Made by a program: the position numbers and the translations under genes. A DNA stretch of 53,056 nucleotides from Pseudoflavonifractor sp. An184 (GTDB lineage: Bacteria; Bacillota; Clostridia; Oscillospirales; Oscillospiraceae), in the NCBI RefSeq assembly GCF_002160305.1, contig NZ_NFKI01000023.1, positions 1 through 53,056 on the forward strand, in the 5' to 3' direction. Numbering within the stretch: the stretch's first letter is position 1; the number at the start of each line of letters is the position of its first letter. The notes beneath the pieces are model-generated. The model did no database searches, was not told the DNA's origin, and saw only the letters and a program-made list of their open reading frames with translations. Below are positions 22,423-30,109 of the stretch, one piece after another.

Positions 22423-22464
22423 AAGAGTGGTGGATCCAATCTTAGTAGATTCGCCACTCTTTTT
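22423..22464 (+). terminator. Terminator of the AT-rich cargo operon
   Basis: AAGAGTGGTGGATC (22423-22436) pairs with GATTCGCCACTCTT (22448-22461), allowing two G.U pairs in plus-strand RNA, followed by TTTT. It comes 33 nt after the membrane protein gene. Confidence 0.75.
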
Positions 22465-22565
22465 GTCGGTAGTGTCAACAGAGCCTTTATCCTACCGCAG
22501 ACAAGCTGAGGGCCTAAATACACTTGCACCTGTCAAGAGAAAGTAGACTTTAAAAAATATTTATC

Positions 22566-22713
22566 AAAAGGGCCTGTTGCAAAATAGAATTTTGAAAAAT
22601 CAGGCCAAAGGAAAAGTTAGCGAGAACCGTCGAACTAGCGGTTTTCGCTAACTTTTTTAAAGCACAAATTTTATTTCCGGGTCTGAAAACTGCATTTTGC
22701 AACAGACCCTTTT
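22566..22713. mobile_element. MITE-like element with IS6-type terminal repeats
   Basis: The ends are inverted repeats matching at 19 of 20 bases: AAAAGGGCCTGTTGCAAAAT (22566-22585) and its complement at 22694-22713. The GGnnCTGTTGCAAA pattern is that of IS6/IS26-group ends. Inside, an 18-bp stem (22612-22629 with 22639-22656) is near perfect. There is no open frame, and no clear target duplication is seen at either boundary. It fits a non-autonomous remnant in the gap between cargo and transfer genes. Confidence 0.6.
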
Positions 22714-22943
22714 GTAGTCCAAGGCTGAGGCAGGACGTTAGTAGTCGAAAAAGTGCATATAGACGTCAAGAAAATTTAACAACTGTATGCATCTTGTTAT
22801 TATATATAGCTGTATTAGGACTGATTCGTTATCTTTTCATCCAATATCAGTTGTTTCAATTGGGAAAATCTTAATCTTCGATTCAAAGATCTCCTGAAAG
22901 AATGCCAGTACGATAGCACCGTTATCAAAAAAGCAACAGCGGC

Positions 22944-22978
22944 AGCCCCCACATTGCTCTTGGTCAGTGTGGGGGGCT
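22944..22978 (-). terminator. Terminator after the NlpC/P60 gene
   Basis: AGCCCCCACA (22944-22953) pairs with TGTGGGGGGCT (22968-22978) with one bulged base. On the minus strand six T follow about 12 nt after the stem. It is likely the end of the long leftward transfer transcript. Confidence 0.6.
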
Positions 22979-22981
22979 ATT

Positions 22982-23007
22982 AACTTGCCTTCAGTTTAAG
23001 GGAAGTT
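22982..23007. repeat. Degenerate copy of the ICE hairpin repeat
   Basis: AACTTGCCTTCAG / TTTAAGGGAAGTT keeps the layout and the AAGTTT end of the family but has lost the CCCTCAA / TTGAGGG core. It lies 10 nt beyond the NlpC/P60 stop. Confidence 0.45.
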
Positions 23008-23016
23008 TTTTGCCCT

Positions 23017-25047
23017 TCATCGAAAAATATCCGGCCTGCCCAGGTTAGTAAACCCACTGGCGGCGAACTCCGTCACCACCACGTTGTTCTGACCGCTGGA
23101 ACAGTGACAGACCAGTAGTTTCCCGTCCTCCCTCCGGCCCACCACAATGCCCACATGGGAATCATCCGGGTAGAAGGCCAGATCGCCGGGCTGGGCCTCC
23201 GCCTGAGATACGGGAGCGCAGTAGGAGTGCTGGGCGCTGGCGCCTCCGCCCCGGCCAAGGATATACTCGCCGCCGGTGATGTTGTAGAAGATCCAGTCCA
23301 TAAATCCCGAGCAGTCCAGGCCGTAGGGCCGGTAGGTCCCGGTTGTGGAGCTTCCGTCCGCCCACACCTGGGTAAGCTGCCCCCAGCGGCTGTCCCAGCC
23401 AATCACCAGGGATTTTCCGCCCCAAAAATAATTCACTTTTCCCACCAAAGAGAGCGCGGTCTCCACGGCTTCCCGCCTGGCCTGGTCCAGGTCCGCAGGC
23501 AGAGCATGGAGCACATCCAGCACATCGGTGCTGGTAATGGTGAGGCTGCCAATCAGGGAGGCCAGGGCCGCCCGGTCGGACAGAAGCTCCGTCAAGGCGC
23601 TGTTCTGATCCTGGGTAAAGGCATAGACGGTCCGCATATCATCGGCTGTCTTGGGCGTAATGGTGATGTGCAGGATGGATTCTGTCCAACCCTCGCCGTC
23701 ATCCTCGCCTGGATGGTCTATGGTCTCCACTTTAGATGTGATCTCCGTCATGTCCCAAAATACGGCTTTCAAGCGGTTCACCCGGTTCTGGTCCAAGGTC
23801 ACAACGTCCATGCCTTCGTCTTTTCCGGCGGTATGGACAGCGAACACGGCCAGGACCTCAGCCCAGTCCGGCCCCTTGCCGTGGATCACAATATCGTCGT
23901 AGTCCCCCGCCTGCAACGCCTCCAGCTTGGCGTTGTATTCCACATTGACTGCGGAAACCGCCTGTGAAACGGAAACGGCCTCCGGGGCGCTGGGCTCATT
24001 GGTAAAGAATATCCCAAAGGGGGAACTGGCGATGGCGGCGATCAGCACCACGCAAATGAGAACGACCAAAACAACGCCGCCGCCCACGAGTCCGACTAAG
24101 CTCCCCACCACAGAGGTCACGGCCCGGACTGCTGTCGCTGTCACCCTCCGGCCCAGCTCGGCGGCTCCCTTTGCGGTACGGGCTGCCTGCTGGGCCAGGC
24201 GGCGCTGGGCCGACTGTCGGGTGGCCTGGGCAGGCTTTGGAAACGCTTGAATAAATCGCCGCCGTCGTGCAGTTGTCCCGGCTCCCTGGACCTTGGGCCC
24301 CAGAGGCGGCTTGCCTCCCGGCATAGGTGCAGCACGCTCCTTTACGCCTGGGGCTCCGGTCTTGGGCTTCGTCCCGCCCATGTTGGAACGGCGAATATCC
24401 TCCCTTGCCTTCCAGACTCCCGAAGCGGGCTGATGCCCCTCGCTATGGTGGGCCTCGACATGATGGGCAGCGGGCTTCGACCTGCGGCTTGGCTCCCGAT
24501 CCGCCTCTGTGGAAGATGTTTTCGGCGGCAAGCCACTTAGGTGCGTCTGTCCTTGGAGGGCTTTATTTCTCTCACGTTCTTTTGCAGCAATACGGGGGCG
24601 CTCCCGGATGGGGACCGCCTCCTGGCCGCCCCGGCTTCGTTCCCTGGGGGCTGTTCCAGCCTGGAAAGAAGATTCTCTCTCCATCATACTCCGCTCCTTT
24701 GGCGGGTTGGCTAGCTGTTGCCGTGGTGGAGGCCCCTGGTCCACCTGGACACCGCCGGTCTCCGCCTCCCCTGTGCTGTCGGCGGTCTTGGGAGCCTGCG
24801 CCTTTGGGCGGGGCCGTTTCCGGCCGCCTGATTGGAGGGACTGGACAAATTCATCCGCTCCGCGATACCCGGCCTGCTCTACCTGATCCACGGCATAGGA
24901 GCTGTCCCCAGCTTCCTGTACCTTCCGCCGGTCCAGTTCTTTTATAAACTTCTCTTTCATCAACCGGCCCGCCTGCTTCGGCGGGCCGGTGTTCTTGCGT
25001 CTGCCCTTCGGCCTGCTTACCTTGGGCTTTTCCTTGATTTCCGGCAT
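23017..25047 (-). CDS. CD1108-type conjugation protein with NlpC/P60 peptidase domain
   Basis: 676 residues. The first 300 are a basic, Pro/Arg/Gln-rich disordered region; one transmembrane helix lies at about 312-336 (VVLVVLICVVLIAAIASS); an extracellular middle domain follows (about 365-540); and a C-terminal NlpC/P60 (C40) domain carries Cys near residue 578 in GLDCSGF, His near 631 in DSHVGIVVG and the CHCSSG segment. It should cut peptide cross-links of peptidoglycan to open a path for the transfer channel, like CwlT of other ICEs. I do not see a lysozyme-like domain. AAGGAGG precedes the ATG at 25047, and hairpin R2 is 20 nt further upstream. It is the last gene of the transfer operon. 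Confidence 0.9.
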   Translation of the reverse strand: MPEIKEKPKVSRPKGRRKNTGPPKQAGRLMKEKFIKELDRRKVQEAGDSSYAVDQVEQAGYRGADEFVQSLQSGGRKRPRPKAQAPKTADSTGEAETGGVQVDQGPPPRQQLANPPKERSMMERESSFQAGTAPRERSRGGQEAVPIRERPRIAAKERERNKALQGQTHLSGLPPKTSSTEADREPSRRSKPAAHHVEAHHSEGHQPASGVWKAREDIRRSNMGGTKPKTGAPGVKERAAPMPGGKPPLGPKVQGAGTTARRRRFIQAFPKPAQATRQSAQRRLAQQAARTAKGAAELGRRVTATAVRAVTSVVGSLVGLVGGGVVLVVLICVVLIAAIASSPFGIFFTNEPSAPEAVSVSQAVSAVNVEYNAKLEALQAGDYDDIVIHGKGPDWAEVLAVFAVHTAGKDEGMDVVTLDQNRVNRLKAVFWDMTEITSKVETIDHPGEDDGEGWTESILHITITPKTADDMRTVYAFTQDQNSALTELLSDRAALASLIGSLTITSTDVLDVLHALPADLDQARREAVETALSLVGKVNYFWGGKSLVIGWDSRWGQLTQVWADGSSTTGTYRPYGLDCSGFMDWIFYNITGGEYILGRGGGASAQHSYCAPVSQAEAQPGDLAFYPDDSHVGIVVGRREDGKLLVCHCSSGQNNVVVTEFAASGFTNLGRPDIFR

Positions 25048-25067
25048 AGTTCCTCCTTATTGCGCCA

Positions 25068-25094
25068 AAACTCCCCTCAAATTGAGGGGAGTTT
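25068..25094. repeat. ICE hairpin repeat R2
   Basis: AAACTCCCCTCAA / TTGAGGGGAGTTT, fully paired around one A. It lies inside the operon between VirB4 (stop 25104) and the NlpC/P60 gene, 20 nt ahead of the latter's start. Confidence 0.95.
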
Positions 25095-25103
25095 CGACAT
25101 GGT

Positions 25104-27422
25104 TTACTTGTCTGTGGGAGTAGTGTTCCAAAGCTGGTACAGCTCCCCGGTCCGGGGAAACTCATTGGCAAAGGGAACAATGGAGCCGGCCACCCGGAGC
25201 AGGCCGTGTCCGGCTTCCACGTTGGTAACATACCCCATTTGATTTTCGGAAATGTTCAGCAGCTTGGCCAGCTCCGCTCGGTCCGTGGCGGCCTGATTCA
25301 GCAGCACCAGAAACTCACTGTTAGCGAACATGAGCCGGGCAGTCTCAGAGCGCAGGCACTCCTCCACGTTCTGGGTGGCGGCGGTCAGCGCCGCGCCATA
25401 CTTACGGAACCGCTTCCACGCCTTATAGAGGAATTGGGCGGAATAGTAATATTTGAAGAACAGATACACCTCGTCCACGAAGATCCAAGTATATTTTCCC
25501 GCCAGGCGGTTGGTAGCCACCCGGTTTTGAATGGTCTCCATGGTCACGTTGAGAGCGGTGGGCTTTAGCTGCTCCCCCATCTCGTAGAGGTCAAAGACAA
25601 TGAGCCGGTTGTCCATGTCCACATTGGTCTCATGGGCGAACATATTCAGGGAGCCCTCCACGAACAGCTCGGAGGCCAGGGCCAGCTCCTGGGCCTCCCG
25701 TTCCGGCTGGCGCTTGACCTCATTTCTCCAGTCGAAGAGGGTAGGCTGCCGGGTCTTGCCGCCGCTCTTGATAAACTCGTGGTACACGCTGGCGGTGCAG
25801 CGGTCGATGATGGATTTGTGGAAGGCCCCCAGCTGGCCCTCGCCCATCTGCTGTTCACAGATGCTCATAAGCAGCTCGGACTTCATAGCCACGGGATTTT
25901 CCCCCATCCCGTAGCCCCTGGCAATCTCCAGGGGGTTGATGTGGTGGGGGCTGTTGGGCGAGAGCTCCAGCACAGTCCCGTGGAGGGCCCGGGACGTTTC
26001 CCCGTACTCCCGTTCCGCATCGATGATGATAATATCGTCCCGGGTAGCCAGGGCGATGAAGGTGATAAACTCCTTCATGGTAAAGGACTTGCCGGAGCCG
26101 GAGACCCCCAAAATGAAGCCGTGAGGGTTCAGGAGGTTTTTGCGGTTGCAGATCAGCAGATTTTTCGATACGGCGTTGATCCCGCAGTAAATGCCCCCCA
26201 TGTCCTGAATCTCCTGGACGCGGAAGGGCATCAGGGAGGCGGCGGCCTCAGTGGTCAGAGTGCGGGTCACGTCGATGGACCGCAGGCCATAGGGCAGGGC
26301 GGTGTTCAATCCATCCTCCTGCTGATAGCGGAGGATGGAGAAGTCACATAGGGACTTGGAGAGCAGGGTCTCCGTGTCGGCGTTCAGCTGGTCCAGGGTG
26401 TCGGCCATGTGGAGCAGGGTCACATTGGCATAGACCATGCGCTGGTCCCTGGTGCTCAGGTCATCCAGAAATTCCTTGGTCTCCGCCCTCTGCTGTTCCA
26501 GCTCATAGGGAACCGTGGCGGTGAAGTTGTTCCTGGCATTTTGGCGCTGCTGCCACCGGGTAATGTCGCTCTCGATCCCCATGATCTGGGACTGCACATC
26601 CCGCACGGCCTCGTCGGTGGGGACAGGGAGCAGGTCAATGGACAGCACCAATGTCCGGGGGAAGTCGGCCATGCCGGTTATCATGTCATCCTTGATGTAG
26701 CTGGAATACCCCCGCATAAACAGCACCCGGCCTACCTTGCCGCCCAGCTCGAAGTGGTCGGAGAGGAACTTCATCCCATCCGGCGCGATGTAGTCTTTGA
26801 AGCTATGGCCCAGGCGCATGGTTCCGTCCAGATCGAACTTATAGAACTGCTCCTCCCCGGGCCGGAAAAAGTCATGGAAGATTCTCAGCCGCTCATAGGT
26901 GTCCAGAATTTTGGCCCCGCTGTCCAAGCGTCCCAGATTCTTGGACAGGTCCGCATCTACCCGGTGGAAGAAGGCCCGGGCTTCCTCCGCACTTTTGCGG
27001 GCCACGGAGACCGTGATGTACTTGTCCTGAATGAGGTTGTTGCTGGCCGCCGCCTTCTCCGTGAGCACCCGGTTATATTCCCGGCGGTACTTGTCCAGAT
27101 CATCCCCGCACTCCCGCATCAGGACACTGTGCTGGAAGTCGGAGCTGTTGAGGCGGCGGTTGTGGATGGTGATTTTGGTCACGGCGTCGGTGGGCAGGCT
27201 GTTGAGAACACCACAGTAGGCCGTAAACATGTCCCGCTGATCCTCATAGGAGGCCAGGGAGTAGTTAATGTCGGAAAAGCGCCAGGTCTGGCTGTACTTG
27301 CCGTTGACCTGCCAGATCCCGTCCCGGTAGACACGCTGGATGGGGATAGACTGCTGAACGCTCCGGGGTATCTTAAACCCGGTCCGTTCACTCCGGTTTG
27401 CCGCGGCGAGGGTCTTACGCAC
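25104..27422 (-). CDS. VirB4-like conjugation ATPase
   Basis: 772 residues. The C-terminal half is a RecA-like motor: Walker A GVSGSGKSFTMKEF near residue 442, Walker B-like DIIIIDAEREYG near 462, and WIFVDEVYLFFK near 650, all characteristic of VirB4/TraC/TcpF ATPases that power DNA transfer through the type IV secretion channel. The N-terminal domain is the usual VirB4 structural part. The start is GTG at 27422 with GGAGGTGA 8 nt before it; the small frame at 27415-27516 ends across this start, so translation is probably coupled. PrgI lies upstream and the NlpC/P60 protein downstream, the standard order for Tn1549-like elements. Confidence 0.95.
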   Translation of the reverse strand: MRKTLAAANRSERTGFKIPRSVQQSIPIQRVYRDGIWQVNGKYSQTWRFSDINYSLASYEDQRDMFTAYCGVLNSLPTDAVTKITIHNRRLNSSDFQHSVLMRECGDDLDKYRREYNRVLTEKAAASNNLIQDKYITVSVARKSAEEARAFFHRVDADLSKNLGRLDSGAKILDTYERLRIFHDFFRPGEEQFYKFDLDGTMRLGHSFKDYIAPDGMKFLSDHFELGGKVGRVLFMRGYSSYIKDDMITGMADFPRTLVLSIDLLPVPTDEAVRDVQSQIMGIESDITRWQQRQNARNNFTATVPYELEQQRAETKEFLDDLSTRDQRMVYANVTLLHMADTLDQLNADTETLLSKSLCDFSILRYQQEDGLNTALPYGLRSIDVTRTLTTEAAASLMPFRVQEIQDMGGIYCGINAVSKNLLICNRKNLLNPHGFILGVSGSGKSFTMKEFITFIALATRDDIIIIDAEREYGETSRALHGTVLELSPNSPHHINPLEIARGYGMGENPVAMKSELLMSICEQQMGEGQLGAFHKSIIDRCTASVYHEFIKSGGKTRQPTLFDWRNEVKRQPEREAQELALASELFVEGSLNMFAHETNVDMDNRLIVFDLYEMGEQLKPTALNVTMETIQNRVATNRLAGKYTWIFVDEVYLFFKYYYSAQFLYKAWKRFRKYGAALTAATQNVEECLRSETARLMFANSEFLVLLNQAATDRAELAKLLNISENQMGYVTNVEAGHGLLRVAGSIVPFANEFPRTGELYQLWNTTPTDK

Positions 27423-27516
27423 AGCGGGTCACCTCCTCTCCGGCCGGGGCGGAGCCAGGCGGAAGCCACTGGGCAGCTGCCGGGGTTTGGGGAAGATGCA
27501 GAGATCGTCTTGTCAT
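27415..27516 (-). CDS. 33-residue leader-like protein coupled to VirB4
   Basis: The ATG at 27516 has an excellent GAAGGAGG site and opens a frame of 33 residues, MTRRSLHLPQTPAAAQWL..., Pro/Ala-rich, ending TRCA at a TAA (27415-27417) that overlaps the VirB4 GTG start by 8 nt. It may be a real small protein or a translation-coupling leader for VirB4. There is no family match that I know. Confidence 0.45.
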   Translation of the reverse strand: MTRRSLHLPQTPAAAQWLPPGSAPAGEEVTRCA

Positions 27517-27635
27517 AGGAGCCTCCTTCGATTTTGGCAGAGAGAGGCCGTGATCCCCGGCGTTTCAATCCGCCGCATATCACTCCCCTTTCCGCGGAAA
27601 CATAATCAATTTAAGCTGAAACGGAAAAGCGGTGG

Positions 27636-27662
27636 AAACTCCCCTCAAATTGAGGGAAGTTT
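27636..27662. repeat. ICE hairpin repeat R3
   Basis: AAACTCCCCTCAA / TTGAGGGAAGTTT around one A, with one unpaired position. It lies between PrgI (stop 27743) and the small frame/VirB4 pair. Confidence 0.95.
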
Positions 27663-27742
27663 TCGCCGCTGACTGCTTTATGGAGCACCGCTACGTTATG
27701 ACCGGATGCTCGCAGTCAAAAAAAGCTGCCGAATCGTTGGAT

Positions 27743-28099
27743 TCAGGTCCGTTTCCCTGCCTCCCACACCTTCTTCTGCTCCGGCATGGCCTGGAGGTAG
27801 AGATTTTCCGCCCGGTACACACGGGGACCGGCGCACAGGACTTGGGACTTGAAGAAGGCCCAGGCAAACCGCTCAAAGGTCAGGCCGTTGTAGCGGAAAA
27901 AGCCGGTCACGGCCACGGGGGCCGCAGCCAGGATGCACAGCCAGCTGGCGGTCTCCTGGCCCACGATGCCTTTGAGGGCAAAATAGACGCCTACCGCCGC
28001 GCCAACTGCCAGGACGGAGCACAGAAACTGGCGGGTGGACAGTCCGAAAAAGATGGTCTCCCGGTGCTGGTGGACTTCCTTTGGAATCTTGATCTCCAT
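27743..28099 (-). CDS. PrgI family conjugation protein
   Basis: 118 residues with two transmembrane helices (about 27-45 and 50-67), preceded by IPKEVHQHRETIFFGLSTRQ, the recognisable start of PrgI-family proteins of Gram-positive conjugation systems, and followed by NGLTFERFAWAFFKSQ. It is a small inner-membrane part of the type IV channel (VirB3-like position before VirB4). GGTGACGGA precedes the ATG at 28099. It stands between a rightward small gene (28209) and VirB4, the order expected in this ICE family. Confidence 0.9.
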   Translation of the reverse strand: MEIKIPKEVHQHRETIFFGLSTRQFLCSVLAVGAAVGVYFALKGIVGQETASWLCILAAAPVAVTGFFRYNGLTFERFAWAFFKSQVLCAGPRVYRAENLYLQAMPEQKKVWEAGKRT

Positions 28100-28208
28100 A
28101 TATTTCCGTCACCTCAAAATTTGGATTTTTTGACACGTTTTTTGGAATATGAGATAATATTGATAGGGAAAACCGCACATTTCAAAACAAATAAAGGAGG
28201 TTTCTACT

Positions 28209-28595
28209 ATGTTCCTGAATTTGACGCTGGCACAGCAGATGTTTTTCTTCTTCCTTGCCCTGTTTCTGATCCAGCTGGTGTTCTGTATTCTGGTGAAGCT
28301 AAAGCTCATGCCCGTATTGATCTACCTGGCCTGCGCGAACCTGATCTTTCCTGAATGGGTGGCGGCGCACCAGCTCCTATACCGGGCGATTCTGGCCGGA
28401 TTGGTGCTGATAACAGTTTTCCGTTGGGTGGGGCCCAAACTGATCGAACATCTGGAGGAAAAGCGCATCATGCAGTCCATCGTGGAACAGAGCCGGTGGG
28501 CAGAGGCTATGGGCTACCGGACGGACCAGATCAGCTTTGAAGTCAAAGACGGTATGCCCCACATTAAAATCAATCAACAAGCAAGAGATGAATAG
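28209..28595 (+). CDS. Membrane protein on the opposite strand within the transfer module
   Basis: 128 residues. A perfect AAAGGAGG lies before the ATG at 28209. Two or three hydrophobic segments (about 8-28, 33-47 and 57-75) are followed by a soluble charged tail of about 50 residues (EHLEEKRIMQSIVEQSRWAEA, ISFEVKDGMPHIKINQQ). I do not recognise a family. It is the only rightward gene in the transfer module, divergent from PrgI and convergent with the TrbL-like gene, and it ends just before hairpin R4. Its own ribosome site and well-formed protein make it a real gene. A regulatory or surface-exclusion-like role is possible, but nothing in the sequence shows it. Confidence 0.7.
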   Translation: MFLNLTLAQQMFFFFLALFLIQLVFCILVKLKLMPVLIYLACANLIFPEWVAAHQLLYRAILAGLVLITVFRWVGPKLIEHLEEKRIMQSIVEQSRWAEAMGYRTDQISFEVKDGMPHIKINQQARDE

Positions 28596-28617
28596 TCGCT
28601 TTCTCTTGCTCTTGCGG

Positions 28618-28644
28618 AAACTCCCCTCAATTTGAGGGGAGTTT
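28618..28644. repeat. ICE hairpin repeat R4
   Basis: AAACTCCCCTCAA / TTGAGGGGAGTTT around one T, followed by a T run. It lies between the convergent small membrane gene and the TrbL-like gene, where it can act as a two-way terminator. Confidence 0.95.
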
Positions 28645-28682
28645 TTTGTATCGGCATTAGATTGAGCCATGCTCTTTCATAT

Positions 28683-29522
28683 TCACAGGCCAAACAACTC
28701 CTTTACAATCCGTTCCGCACCCTTGACCAGGCCCACCAGGACCAGCATGTTGAAGATGGTCTCCCCGATGTACTGCCAGGCCATGACCACAGGGGTCAGG
28801 GTGGTGTCCAGGACCGGGGAACCGCTGGACATGAAGGCGGAGAAAATGAGGCAGGCCAGAACGATCACAGCCCCCTCCATACACACGCCGATATAGGACT
28901 TGATGAACTGCTTGCCGGCGAAGCTGGTTCCCTCCCCAGCAAAAGCCGCCAGAGAGATGGGAGCCAGTGCAGTGTAAATATACAAGCGGAAGAATCGCCC
29001 GTAAACCGTCATAATCAGGATGAAGGATAAGATGGTGATGAACAGGTTTCCCAACATGGCTACCAACCATAGGGGGATGCTGGCCAGGAAGCCCACGTTC
29101 TCAATGGCATCCACCATGTCCTGTGGCACGCTGACTCCGGCGGTAGCCATTCCGCCCACGCCGTCCATTACGGACTGGACCACGCCGCCGCAAATCGAGA
29201 AAATTGTGGTCATAATCTCCATGGCAGAGCTGACTGCCACCTTGGCGGCAATAAAGCGGATAAAAAGCCGAAGGGCATATTCTGGCCGCTGCAAGTCCCG
29301 GAAGCTGGCCGCAGATTGAAACACACCCATAGCGAAGAAGAGAACCAACAGGCCATAGCCGATTGCCTTCAGGCCTTCGTTGATCCCGACGATGGCGTTC
29401 CAAATATCACCGCCATGGAACTCTTGGGGCGTGGTGGTAATCAGGGACCATATCTCGGTCAACTTGTCGTTCCAGATACCAAACGCCGATTGCAGAGCCT
29501 GTACCACCCAATTATCGCTCAT
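28683..29522 (-). CDS. TrbL/VirB6-like polytopic conjugation protein
   Basis: 279 residues with about six hydrophobic segments (for example GYGLLVLFFAMGVFQSAA, LVAMLGNLFITILSFILIM and GAVIVLACLIFSAFMSS). Size, position after Maff2 and the pattern ALAPISLAAFAGEG fit the TrbL/VirB6-type channel subunit found in this element group. It probably forms part of the membrane pore. The ATG at 29522 has GGAGGG upstream; the longer frame to 29711 is the shadow of the small gene at 29512-29739, which overlaps it by 11 nt. Ends 38 nt from R4. Confidence 0.8.
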   Translation of the reverse strand: MSDNWVVQALQSAFGIWNDKLTEIWSLITTTPQEFHGGDIWNAIVGINEGLKAIGYGLLVLFFAMGVFQSAASFRDLQRPEYALRLFIRFIAAKVAVSSAMEIMTTIFSICGGVVQSVMDGVGGMATAGVSVPQDMVDAIENVGFLASIPLWLVAMLGNLFITILSFILIMTVYGRFFRLYIYTALAPISLAAFAGEGTSFAGKQFIKSYIGVCMEGAVIVLACLIFSAFMSSGSPVLDTTLTPVVMAWQYIGETIFNMLVLVGLVKGAERIVKELFGL

Positions 29523-29739
29523 GGCAGGAATCCCTCCGTTTCTTCTGAGGGAGTGGCTGATCGAATTGCAACCCCATCTTCTTGTCAAAGCCTGTCTCCC
29601 GGACCTTGTGGATCGCCTCACGCCTGAAACAGTCAAAATAGGAGCGTATATGGAACTGGTCATTCGGCATCTGGACGATGATTTTCCTGGCTCCAAACTG
29701 CGTCCTGTCACAGAAAATAATTTTGTTGCACTTCCGCAT
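29512..29739 (-). CDS. Small ICE protein between Maff2 and the TrbL-like gene
   Basis: 75 residues, basic (KKMGLQFDQ, IIVQMPNDQFHIRSYFDCFRR). It starts 7 nt after the Maff2 stop and its own stop overlaps the TrbL-like start by 11 nt, so it tiles the operon exactly; that is the strongest sign that it is a gene. There is no good ribosome site, so translation may depend on Maff2. I do not recognise a family. Confidence 0.55.
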   Translation of the reverse strand: MRKCNKIIFCDRTQFGARKIIVQMPNDQFHIRSYFDCFRREAIHKVRETGFDKKMGLQFDQPLPQKKRRDSCHER

Positions 29740-29745
29740 GGCAGG

Positions 29746-30096
29746 TCACACCACGCCGATAGCGGACAAAATTTCCTTGGAAAAAGCGATCAGCAGGCCG
29801 CCGAACACGCAGAGGATTCCCTGGGTGCGCTGGGAGGCGTCATGGGACTGGATGGACATGCCCAGCTGGACGATGCCCCAGCCCAGCACGATCACACCGA
29901 TGGCCTTGATACAGGAAAAAATGAAGTCGCTGAGATTGTTGACAATGGTAAGGGGGTCGGTGTCGGCAGCCAGGGCCGGACAGGCCAAGGCGGTGCATAA
30001 GGCCAGCATGAGCACAGCGGAGAAATAGAAACGGCGGGCCGTTCTGGTCCGCCGCTGGCACATGGTCTCCAACTGGGTATTCTTCTTGTTCAACAT
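29746..30096 (-). CDS. Maff2 family membrane protein
   Basis: 116 residues. A polar N-terminus and signal-like helix (AVLMLALCTALACPALA, about 25-43) precede a segment typical of the Maff2 family: LTIVNNLSDFIFSCIKAIGVIVLGWGIVQLGMSIQSHD. A final hydrophobic stretch is GILCVFGGLLIAFSKEIL. Maff2 proteins are small pilin- or channel-like membrane proteins of Gram-positive ICEs, placed between VirD4 and the TrbL-like gene as here. AGAGG precedes the ATG at 30096. The family name is well supported; the exact role in transfer is not established. Confidence 0.85.
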   Translation of the reverse strand: MLNKKNTQLETMCQRRTRTARRFYFSAVLMLALCTALACPALAADTDPLTIVNNLSDFIFSCIKAIGVIVLGWGIVQLGMSIQSHDASQRTQGILCVFGGLLIAFSKEILSAIGVV

Positions 30097-30109
30097 AAAA
30101 ATCAACCTC

